A stretch of DNA of 33,162 nt, from the NCBI GenBank assembly GCA_930979925.1, contig CAKNIB010000011.1:1-33162 (forward strand), read 5' to 3'. Of the stretch, positions 15,293 to 21,842 are shown piece after piece; positions within the stretch are counted from its first letter, which is position 1; the number at the start of each line of letters is the position of its first letter. A program made the translations under genes and the position numbers. Under the pieces are notes generated by a model, which saw nothing but the letters and a program-made list of their open reading frames with translations, was not told where the DNA came from and ran no database searches. Source of the DNA: an uncultured Clostridia bacterium (GTDB taxonomy: Bacteria; Bacillota; Clostridia; Christensenellales; UBA1242).

Positions 15293-16426
15293 TTATCCAT
15301 TTTTCTCTTGAGAGGTAAGGGCGCTGTTTACAAGCGAAAGTATTGAGGCAAGCTCTGGCTTATCTTTGCCAGGCAGTGGTGGTCTTCCATAGCTGACATT
15401 GCGTCCTAGACCTTTTGCAAGATAGTCGCGTCCGCCCTTTATCTTGGTTATTCCTGCGCCTGTCAAATAGGTTGGCAAGTAGGCAAGGTACTCTTTAGTA
15501 TTTAATTGTACGCATTTTGCAATAACCTCGCTAAGCTCGTCTATTCGGTAGCCTACCACCTCGTTTGCACTGTTTAGTGGTATTTTAACAACCTTTCCAG
15601 CGTCAGCAGTAAGCTCATAAAAATCATTTTGTTTGCCTTTTAGAGAAAGCACAATCTGTCTTTTTAATTTGTCAGCCTCGCTCATGGATAAATCAAAGGC
15701 GTCGGCAAGGTCATTGGTTATAAAACCGCCACCTCGCGAAAAACTAGTAAGCGCGTATAGCCCCTCGCCCTTTACAAAAGCTATGCTTGTGGTAAGGTCG
15801 CCAACGTCGACTAAAAGAATCAAGTCCTCGCGTTTTTCTTTTGGCAAAATAAAGAGTGCTTGGCTGAGTGGCTCAGATAGATACTCAACTGATGAAAAGT
15901 CAAGCCCTGCAACTATATTATTAAACATATCAATAAATTTTTTATCAGCGTATATGATAGAAAGGTTGCCAGTTATTGACAATGCGTTTTCGCCTATAGG
16001 CTCAAGGCTAACTCGCCCGTCATCTAATATGTAAGAAATAGGGTTTACACTGACCACCTCAACTGAAGGATTTTTTGCCTTCTCTGAGGCCATGTAGAAG
16101 AGTGAGTCAATGTCGGTCTTTTTAACCTTTCTCCTGCCACCAAAGTTGATAGAAACATCGGTGCGCGAAACTGAAGAAAACTCTGCAGGTACGCCTATGT
16201 AGATTTTGTCAAGCTCTCGGCTGGGTTGGAGGTCAAATTCTGTGAGAGTTTGCTCAAAAAGCAAGGAGATTTTTTCTGGCTTTAAAAACTCCCCTTGATA
16301 GAAACCGTCGTATTCAAATTCTTTGTAGCCCTTGATAACAAAGGTGTTATTAAGCCCTCTGCTTGCAAGCATTGCACGCAGTTTTGACGAGCCAATATCA
16401 AAGACTAGCACTTTTGTATCTCTCAT
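15293..16426 (-). CDS. ftsA: FtsA-like actin-fold cell division protein
   Basis: FtsA links FtsZ filaments to the membrane. The ATPase motifs of the actin/Hsp70 fold are visible: VFDIGSSKLRAML near the N-terminus (phosphate 1), LLVDVGDLTTSIAFVKG (phosphate 2) and LTGAGITKIKGG (adenosine motif). 377 residues from ATG 16426, which has GAGG at good distance and matches the family N-terminus; the open frame extends 12 codons further without support. The C-terminus, SILSLVNSALTSQEKNG, is not the usual basic amphipathic helix, so the membrane-targeting sequence looks weak or absent. Assigned from fold and position between divIB and ftsZ. It has its own TTGACA/TATTAT promoter and follows a terminator. 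Confidence 0.9.
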   Translation of the reverse strand: MRDTKVLVFDIGSSKLRAMLASRGLNNTFVIKGYKEFEYDGFYQGEFLKPEKISLLFEQTLTEFDLQPSRELDKIYIGVPAEFSSVSRTDVSINFGGRRKVKKTDIDSLFYMASEKAKNPSVEVVSVNPISYILDDGRVSLEPIGENALSITGNLSIIYADKKFIDMFNNIVAGLDFSSVEYLSEPLSQALFILPKEKREDLILLVDVGDLTTSIAFVKGEGLYALTSFSRGGGFITNDLADAFDLSMSEADKLKRQIVLSLKGKQNDFYELTADAGKVVKIPLNSANEVVGYRIDELSEVIAKCVQLNTKEYLAYLPTYLTGAGITKIKGGRDYLAKGLGRNVSYGRPPLPGKDKPELASILSLVNSALTSQEKNG

Positions 16427-16450
16427 AGTTCCTCGTATATATCTATAAAA

Positions 16451-16479
16451 ATAATACCTCAAAACGCAAGCTTTGTCAA
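16451..16479 (-). promoter_or_regulatory. Sigma-A promoter for ftsA
   Basis: On the minus strand, -35 TTGACA (16474-16479), 17-bp spacer, -10 TATTAT (16451-16456). The start site lies about 20 bases before the ftsA ATG. Confidence 0.85.
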
Positions 16480-16507
16480 CATATTTTTAGTCTAAAGAAA
16501 GAGGAAA

Positions 16508-16539
16508 ACAAAAAATACCTAGCCTAAAAGGCAAGTATT
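16508..16539 (-). terminator. Terminator between divIB and ftsA
   Basis: On the minus strand AATAC-TTGCC pairs with GGC-TAGGTATT (small internal mismatch), followed by a run of six or more T. It sits directly after the divIB stop and upstream of the ftsA promoter. Confidence 0.7.
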
Positions 16540-16548
16540 AATTTTTAT

Positions 16549-17406
16549 TTATATGGCTGGAATAATCTCAAAATAGCAATCCTCTTCGCCATGCTCACGG
16601 TAGTCATAGTAGTTTCTTATCTCTATGGTGGCGGTTTTAAGATTTTCTTCTGTTAAAACAACTTCACCTCCGTCTACCGTTATAGTTTTTCCAATATAGG
16701 TGTAAATCTGCGAAAAAACCTCAAGCATAAGCCTAACTTTATAGGTCAACCCATATGTGCAATTGTATATTTTATAGGTTTGTCCATTAAAAAATTTAAG
16801 TGTCAGTGCCGGCTGAGTCTGACTGATATTGTCATCATATACCTGCTCTAGGCTTATGCTTTCAATTAACGATATTTGTTCGCCAAGCGGCCTGTTATTC
16901 TCGTAGAGCGCGCTATAAATAGGTGGAAAACTTTCAACGTCCATAAACTCTCCAACGGCGTAGTAGTCTCCGCGGACGAGCGCACCTTCAAGAAAAATGG
17001 GGTTGGTTTGGTCAGAGGTAAAAGAGCTTTCTATTCGGAGCACTTTAAACTCTTCGTCACAGATGTAGACTTGTCCATTATGAGAAAGGGCAAAGACCTC
17101 CTGTCTTTCTGCCACGTGCACTACAAATTTTGAAGGAAAAACTGTCTCAATGTTTATAACCTTTAGATAAGGATACTTGCTCTCCAGCCTTTCTTCATAC
17201 TTTTTCTTACCATGGAAAAACACCGAACTGCCATAAGAAAACTCTCCGCTCTCGATTATCTCTTCATCGGTGGCGGTAATGTATGATTTTGACGTGCGAT
17301 AGTCTATCTCCACGCTTTTAAGTGAAAACACGGTAAAAGCAAGTATGATAATAAGTATTATCACACCTAAAATTACACTAAGAGCAATTATCCACTTTTT
17401 TTTCAC
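16549..17406 (-). CDS. divIB: Cell division protein FtsQ/DivIB
   Basis: Bitopic division protein that bridges the septal peptidoglycan synthase complex. 285 residues. One N-terminal membrane segment (about 5-28, WIIALSVILGVIILIIILAF), then the extracytoplasmic POTRA domain (about 30-100, including KYPYLKVINIETVFPSKFVVHVAERQEVFAL), then the FtsQ beta domain. The start is GTG 17406 with AAAGGA six bases upstream. The first 29 bases overlap the end of murA in another frame, so translation is coupled to murA. Order murA-divIB matches Gram-positive division clusters. The family is diverse in sequence; topology, POTRA motif and position make the call firm. Confidence 0.9.
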   Translation of the reverse strand: MKKKWIIALSVILGVIILIIILAFTVFSLKSVEIDYRTSKSYITATDEEIIESGEFSYGSSVFFHGKKKYEERLESKYPYLKVINIETVFPSKFVVHVAERQEVFALSHNGQVYICDEEFKVLRIESSFTSDQTNPIFLEGALVRGDYYAVGEFMDVESFPPIYSALYENNRPLGEQISLIESISLEQVYDDNISQTQPALTLKFFNGQTYKIYNCTYGLTYKVRLMLEVFSQIYTYIGKTITVDGGEVVLTEENLKTATIEIRNYYDYREHGEEDCYFEIIPAI

Positions 17407-18667
17407 ATTTTATCCTTTTAATGTCACCGCCAAGCGCTGAGAGTTTGTCTTCTATTCGGAAGTAGCCTCGGTCTATCAGCTCAACATTGTTTATTGTGGT
17501 GTACCCTTCTGCAACAAGCCCAGCAAGCACAAGCGAGGCACCACCGCGAAGGTCGGGCGCCGTGACCTCGGCACCATATATTTTCTCCTTACCTTTGACA
17601 ATACATACCCCGTTTTTACATCTGATATCTGCCCCCATTTTGAGAAGCTCGCCTATATGCTTAAAGCGTGACTCAAATAGGTTCTCAATTATCAGGCTGT
17701 AGCCTTCACTTACTGAGGCTAGGGCAAACATCTGCGCCTGAAGGTCGGTTGGAAAGCCTGGGTATACCGCCGTCTCTATCTCGCCAAAAGATATAGGGCG
17801 TCCCCTGTTTTCAATAATTATTCTATCATTATACCTTTCAATTTTGCAAGCGGTTTGTGAAAGTTTTGTAATTAACTCTAAATTATGGTCGGTTGCAACA
17901 TTTTTTATCTCTAGCTTGCCACACATTGCCCCTGCTATCATAAAAGTGCCCGCCTCAATTCTGTCACTTATCGCCTGATAGGTGGTGCCATGGAGCTTTT
18001 TCACCCCATTTATAACTATTAAATTACTGCCCGCTCCTGTAATAGAAGCCCCACAACTATTTAAAAAGTTTTGTAGGTCAACTATCTCAGGCTCGCGCGC
18101 TGGATTAAATATGCGAGTCTGCCCTTTTGCAAGTACGGCTAGCATCATGATGTTCTCAGTTGCTCCCACACTTGAAAAAGAAAGCATAACGTCCTCGCCC
18201 TTTAACTTCAAGCCGTCTGCATATATGTAACCATTTTTGTCTACCACCTTAGAGCCAAGCTGTTTTATCCCAGCTAGGTGTATGTCAATAGGACGCAAGC
18301 CTATATCACAGCCACCAGGATAGGAGACTTTGGCAGTGCCCATTCTACCAAGTATTGGACCAAGCGTAAAGATTGAGGAGCGAACTGTGCAGGCAAGCTC
18401 ATTTGGCACGTCGTTATAACTAATGTCCCTGCAGTCTATGTATAAATCTTCGCCCACCTCGCCTTTAATAAAACGCGTTTTACCACCAAGATGCTCAAGT
18501 ATCTTGCACATGGCAAGCACATCGCTATACCTTGGCACATTTTTAAGTAAAACCTCACCTTCTACAAGAATGCATCCAGCTAAGATTGGCAAAAGCGAAT
18601 TTTTAGCACTATCAATAACCACCTCGCCTTCCAGCCGGTTTCCCCCAACAATATAAAAACTATCCAT
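17378..18667 (-). CDS. murA: UDP-N-acetylglucosamine 1-carboxyvinyltransferase
   Basis: First committed step of peptidoglycan precursor synthesis: transfers enolpyruvate from PEP to UDP-GlcNAc. 429 residues from ATG 18667, typical for the family, with IVGGNRLEGEV at the start, AKN at 21-23 and the PEP-reactive cysteine in PGGCDIGLRPID (Cys120). Because Cys rather than Asp is present, it should be fosfomycin-sensitive in principle. A longer open frame to 18745 adds 26 hydrophobic residues unlike the family. No ribosome binding site precedes the ATG, and a promoter -10 ends only 10 bases upstream, so the message may be near-leaderless. It is separated from the BspA-like gene by a terminator and overlaps divIB at its end. 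Confidence 0.97.
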   Translation of the reverse strand: MDSFYIVGGNRLEGEVVIDSAKNSLLPILAGCILVEGEVLLKNVPRYSDVLAMCKILEHLGGKTRFIKGEVGEDLYIDCRDISYNDVPNELACTVRSSIFTLGPILGRMGTAKVSYPGGCDIGLRPIDIHLAGIKQLGSKVVDKNGYIYADGLKLKGEDVMLSFSSVGATENIMMLAVLAKGQTRIFNPAREPEIVDLQNFLNSCGASITGAGSNLIVINGVKKLHGTTYQAISDRIEAGTFMIAGAMCGKLEIKNVATDHNLELITKLSQTACKIERYNDRIIIENRGRPISFGEIETAVYPGFPTDLQAQMFALASVSEGYSLIIENLFESRFKHIGELLKMGADIRCKNGVCIVKGKEKIYGAEVTAPDLRGGASLVLAGLVAEGYTTINNVELIDRGYFRIEDKLSALGGDIKRIKCEKKVDNCS

Positions 18668-18677
18668 ATAAGAGTAT

Positions 18678-18705
18678 ATGATAAACCGCCCCAAAAAGTT
18701 TGCAA
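18678..18705 (-). promoter_or_regulatory. Candidate sigma-A promoter for murA
   Basis: On the minus strand, -35 TTGCAA (18700-18705), 16-bp spacer, -10 TATCAT (18678-18683). It lies after the terminator that isolates murA from the surface-protein gene. The start site would fall only a few bases before the murA ATG. Confidence 0.5.
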
Positions 18706-18742
18706 AGAATAATGACATATGGAATATAAAAACAAAATTTAG

Positions 18743-18774
18743 CAAAAATAAGGGTATATTATCAAAATATACCC
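18743..18774 (-). terminator. Terminator of the BspA-like gene
   Basis: GGGTATATT (18752-18760) and AATATACCC (18766-18774) form a perfect 9-bp stem with a 5-base loop; on the minus strand it is followed by TTATTTTT. Confidence 0.82.
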
Positions 18775-18835
18775 CTATAAAATATAATCAATATTTTAAA
18801 ACTATCAATATTTTTACTTTTTGTACCATTTTTGA

Positions 18836-18857
18836 TTTTGTAAAATATTTTACAAAA
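18836..18857. repeat. 22-bp perfect AT-rich palindrome
   Basis: TTTTGTAAAAT is followed directly by its exact reverse complement ATTTTACAAAA. It starts seven bases after the stop codon of the BspA-like gene. It could be a protein-binding site or a second weak termination hairpin. Confidence 0.6.
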
Positions 18858-18864
18858 GTAGCTT

Positions 18865-19854
18865 TTATGAGCGGTGCCAGTAGTAATTGTAATAAGTAAT
18901 CCTGAGGTTAGTTGCATTAGTTTCAGGATTAGATACATCTATACTAGTCCCGCTTGTTGCAGTAGAGCTCGTTGATAACCGCCAACCAGTTTGATTTTCA
19001 AAAGTAACAGAGGTTAAACTAGTGCAATATCTGAAGACAGAAGAGCCGATAGTTGTTACACTTTTTGGTATTGTGATTGAGGTTAAACTACTGCAACTAG
19101 CAAATGCGTTATCGCCGATAGTTGTCATAGTGTCTGGCAATACTATGCTTTCTATTCCTGATAGATAAAATGCTCCCGCAAAAAGGACAGCATCTGCAAT
19201 TGATGTCACAGTATAGTCAATACCATTTTGATTTACAATTGATGGAATTATTACATCGGTTTCACTGCCTATAAACTTTGTTATACTAGCCGTATGGTCT
19301 GTGTCGTTAAATGAAAACTCAAAGCTACTTACAGGCGTTGGGACCCACTCCTTAAAGGTAATTGTAATATCAGAAAGGTCAATATTTGCTCCGTTTGGAT
19401 TTGTTACTGTTATGTCTAGTTGTGTGGTTGGTGTTGCGTCAGTTATTTCAGTTATTGTGGCAGATGTGGCTGGGATTTGAGTTGGATTTGCGGTTACTGT
19501 TACACCTGTGACTGTGCCTGAGTAGGCGGTTGTTATATTATAGGCTGTAGTTGTGGTGTTGATTATTTCAAAATGCAATGTAAAAGCGCCGTAGGTATTT
19601 ATTTGGTCAGAGATATTAAGGTTAAAGTTTGAGTTAATATATCCTGGCATAAAGTTTGTTATAGGCTCTTCGGTTACATTATCATGACTTATGCTTGCCG
19701 ATTTTACCCACAAGCTTTTGTCGGCAACATTAAAGTTTATATTGCCATCTAAAGTTATTGTCTGCGTGCCTGCTGCAAGTACTCCTAATATTAGTACGCC
19801 TAACATTAGGATAAAAAGTGATATGCAGGATAACAATTTTATTTTTGCACTCAT
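18865..19854 (-). CDS. Secreted BspA-like leucine-rich repeat surface protein
   Basis: 329 residues. A clear signal peptide (basic start, hydrophobic core ILMLGVLILGVLAAG, cleavage likely near residue 28) is followed by a Thr- and Asn-rich, beta-type N-terminal domain (about 30-185). Then comes a BspA-type LRR_5 domain (about 190-290) with repeats such as LSGIESIVLPDTMTTIGDNAFASC and CSSLTSITIPKSVTTIGSSVFRYC split over residues 231-277, and a tail rich in Ser and Thr. No sortase motif or C-terminal membrane anchor is visible. GAGG lies eight bases before the ATG. Such proteins are typical host- or matrix-binding surface proteins of gut and oral bacteria (family knowledge). It sits in the division cluster between ftsW and murA. 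A poly-G promoter 330 bp upstream suggests on/off switching. Confidence 0.85.
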   Translation of the reverse strand: MSAKIKLLSCISLFILMLGVLILGVLAAGTQTITLDGNINFNVADKSLWVKSASISHDNVTEEPITNFMPGYINSNFNLNISDQINTYGAFTLHFEIINTTTTAYNITTAYSGTVTGVTVTANPTQIPATSATITEITDATPTTQLDITVTNPNGANIDLSDITITFKEWVPTPVSSFEFSFNDTDHTASITKFIGSETDVIIPSIVNQNGIDYTVTSIADAVLFAGAFYLSGIESIVLPDTMTTIGDNAFASCSSLTSITIPKSVTTIGSSVFRYCTSLTSVTFENQTGWRLSTSSTATSGTSIDVSNPETNATNLRITYYNYYWHRS

Positions 19855-19960
19855 AATTTAAACCTCACTTTCTTTAGTATTGATAATTTAAGTAATTTAA
19901 TACCATAATTTATCAGTATACAACCCTATTTTAAACATTTAAAATAATGTTGTCACAACG

Positions 19961-20023
19961 GTGGCGTCAATGTGGCGTCAAATAGTCTAGTAAATTTTAA
20001 AAAAGATTGTTTGACGGTTTGAC
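19961..20023. promoter_or_regulatory. Cluster of GTCAA/TTGAC repeats upstream of the BspA-like gene
   Basis: GTGGCGTCAA occurs twice in tandem with an 11-bp period (19961-19982), about one DNA turn. About 30 bp away, TTTGAC occurs twice with an 8-bp period (20010-20023), in the opposite orientation. Arrays of this kind are usual for binding sites of a dimeric regulator. Confidence 0.45.
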
Positions 20024-20083
20024 TTAGCCCTTTTTAACGCTTTTTTGTAGTATACTTTTTTCACTTTTTAAATTTTTCTATAG

Positions 20084-20111
20084 TGTGGATAACTAGGGCT
20101 AGTTAACCACA
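20084..20111. promoter_or_regulatory. 28-bp inverted repeat with DnaA-box-like halves
   Basis: TGTGGATAACTAG (20084-20096) and CTAGTTAACCACA (20099-20111) are inverted repeats with one mismatch and a two-base centre. The left half contains TGTGGATAA, a perfect DnaA box read on the other strand; the right half has TTAACCACA, one base off. It lies between the poly-G promoter and the BspA-like start. Confidence 0.5.
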
Positions 20112-20181
20112 TTTTTGCGCATTTTTGCCCAAAAATGGCTAAAAAAGCGATAAATAGTATATTTCTATAAAAAGTTAATTT

Positions 20182-20210
20182 ATTGTACCCCCCCCCGACT
20201 TTTTTGTCAA
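20182..20210 (-). promoter_or_regulatory. Sigma-A promoter with a G9 tract filling the spacer (likely phase-variable)
   Basis: On the minus strand, -35 TTGACA (20205-20210), spacer 20188-20204, -10 TACAAT (20182-20187). The spacer is 17 bp in the present sequence, and nine consecutive G (C on the plus strand, 20188-20196) make up its half next to the -10. Gain or loss of one G by slippage would move the spacing off the optimum. The downstream gene is the BspA-like surface protein, ~330 bp away with no other gene between. Confidence 0.75.
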
Positions 20211-20255
20211 GTAAAATGACGCAATTTTTGAAAGTTTGTTAAAAATTTTTTGAAA

Positions 20256-20420
20256 AACACCCCTTGCGGGTCCTTGTTACGATGAAAAATTCAGAGAATT
20301 TTTCGAGGGGTCGGAAAGGGAGCTGGGAGGGAAACCAAAAACACTTTGAGCGCCTTTCGCGATAAAGTGTGGTCCATAGCGGTTAGGCGTCAGCCGTGCC
20401 CGCGTAATGGATTTGGTGTC
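20256..20420. ncRNA. GC-rich multi-helix segment, candidate structured RNA
   Basis: Helices read directly from the sequence: ACCCCT/AGGGGT (20259-20264 with 20306-20311) enclosing GAAAAATT/AATTTTTC (20284-20291 with 20297-20304); ACCAAA/TTTGGT (20334-20339 with 20412-20417) enclosing ACACTTT/AAAGTGT (20341-20347 with 20364-20370) and a long arm CCAT-GCGG-GGC with GCC-CCGC-ATGG (20374-20410). Composition is far more GC-rich than the flanks. A plus-strand frame stays open through it into the cloverleaf, but it lacks a plausible start and is not open in the other cloverleaf copies. Transcribed strand unknown. It ends 10 bp before cloverleaf copy 2. Confidence 0.5.
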
Positions 20421-20430
20421 ACCCCAAGAA

Positions 20431-20548
20431 TCGAGGCTTGCCTGCTTTTCGTTTTTAAGAGAAAACGAAAAGTAGAATGTTGTGGCAACTGTGTTGACAC
20501 AACATAAAAGAGACCGAAAAGATTTTTCGGTCTCTTTGCAAGCCTCGA
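20431..20548. repeat. Cloverleaf element, copy 2
   Basis: Closing stem TCGAGGCTTGC (20431-20441) with GCAAGCCTCGA (20538-20548), 11 bp. Arm 1: stem 20442-20475, sequence unlike that of copy 1 but fully paired, with one G-U. Arm 2: ATGTTGTG/CACAACAT and CAAC/GTTG with the same G-A mismatch (20477-20505). Arm 3: AAAGAGACCGAAAA/TTTTCGGTCTCTTT (20507-20537). Same orientation as the other copies, 119 bp downstream of the ftsW stop. Confidence 0.9.
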
Positions 20549-20666
20549 CGTGATAACAAGTAGTTATAACAAATCAATTAATATCAACAATAGAAAGTCA
20601 ACTATTTTCAAAACCTAAAAAATCAATTATTTTAATAAAAATTTACTTGTATTTTGTCGTTTTTGT

Positions 20667-21842
20667 TTAATTTTTCACCTTCTTTTTAAAGGAAAGTTTT
20701 TTAAGTTTTTCTATATTTATTGATTTTACATCCTCGCCTTTTGATTGTCTTAGTACGTTTAGGCAAATGCCAATGCCTGCCATAAACACCATAACAGAGG
20801 TTCCACCGCTTGAGATAAAAGGCAGAGGAAGTCCAGTTGGTGGAATAGATCCAGTTACAACCGCAATATTGAGGAGCGTTTGCACAGCTATTATAAAGGC
20901 GACGCCACTTACAAGCATGGCGCCAAAGCGGTCCTTAGCGCCAAGGGCTATTTTAATAAGCCTATACACAAGCAGGAAAAACACCGCCATTAAAAGAATT
21001 GTACCGATAAATCCTATCTCCTCGCCAATGATTGAGAGTATAAAGTCAGACTCAGCAAAAGGCAAAAAGAGATATTTTTGGCGGGAGTTAAAAAGTCCTA
21101 CACCAAACCAACCACCATCTCCAAGCGAGTAAAGGGATTGTATGAGTTGAAAGCCCTCGCCCTGAGGTGACGCCCAAGGGTCAATAAAGGCAAGCAGTCT
21201 TTTGAGACGGTACGGTTCTAGCACTACCAAAAGAGGCACCATGGCAGCAGCTGGGATTGAGAACATAAGAGTATGTTTTTTGCTCATACCTCCAATAATC
21301 AGCATAAACAGGGTTACAAAAGCGATACACATGGTAACGCTCATAGAAGGCTCAAGCATGATAAGCACGCACATAAGTCCGCCCACGATTAGCACAGGCA
21401 TAAGCCCTTTAAGCGTTTTTACCTTTTCGTGATTATCTGACATATATGCAGCGGTAAAAATTACAAGGGCAAACTTAGCAATCTCAGAGGGCTGGATAGA
21501 AAAGCCTAGAATGGATACCCACCTTTTAGCTCCATAGCTTTCCATGCCAAGCCCTGGCACAAAAACAAGGGCAAGAAGCACAAAGGTAAGCCCAACAATC
21601 CACCATTTAAACTTTTTAAGTAGATGATAATCAAAATATGTGAAGAAAATCATGGCAAAAACGCCCATGACAACACCCATGGCCTGTTTAATCAAGAAAA
21701 AATATTTGTTGCCATAGTGATAATTTGCGCTATAAAAGCTAGCGCTGTAGACCATAATACAACCAAAGATCACCAGCGCCAAGACGAGACAAACAATTAT
21801 GATAATGTCAGTTTTGCATTTCGATTTTTTCAAAATTGTCAA
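20667..21842 (-). CDS. ftsW: FtsW/SpoVE-type septal peptidoglycan glycosyltransferase
   Basis: SEDS-family polymerase that builds glycan strands from lipid II at the septum. 391 residues with about ten membrane segments and the family motifs: KRWVSILGFSIQPSEIAKFALV in the middle, and GLPLPFISSGGTS near the C-terminus, which marks FtsW/RodA. The start is TTG 21842, seven bases after AAGGAG and overlapping the end of murD by 35 bases; the longer frame to 21956 lies inside murD and is not family-like. The gene order murD-ftsW matches Bacillus, where this slot holds spoVE, so a sporulation-specific role is also possible. murG, which normally follows, is absent; cloverleaf copy 2 and the surface gene follow instead. 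Confidence 0.95.
   Translation of the reverse strand: MTILKKSKCKTDIIIIVCLVLALVIFGCIMVYSASFYSANYHYGNKYFFLIKQAMGVVMGVFAMIFFTYFDYHLLKKFKWWIVGLTFVLLALVFVPGLGMESYGAKRWVSILGFSIQPSEIAKFALVIFTAAYMSDNHEKVKTLKGLMPVLIVGGLMCVLIMLEPSMSVTMCIAFVTLFMLIIGGMSKKHTLMFSIPAAAMVPLLVVLEPYRLKRLLAFIDPWASPQGEGFQLIQSLYSLGDGGWFGVGLFNSRQKYLFLPFAESDFILSIIGEEIGFIGTILLMAVFFLLVYRLIKIALGAKDRFGAMLVSGVAFIIAVQTLLNIAVVTGSIPPTGLPLPFISSGGTSVMVFMAGIGICLNVLRQSKGEDVKSINIEKLKKLSFKKKVKN

Noticed and set aside
20084..20111. A replication origin at the DnaA-like palindrome
   Set aside because: Only one good box plus one mismatch, no dnaA/dnaN neighbours, no DNA-unwinding-type repeat array; a few chance matches to TTATNCACA are expected in a window of this size and base composition.
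20309..20510. Plus-strand frame open through the GC-rich segment into cloverleaf copy 2
   Set aside because: No ATG or ribosome binding site, and the frame is interrupted in the other cloverleaf copies; pairing, not coding, explains the sequence.
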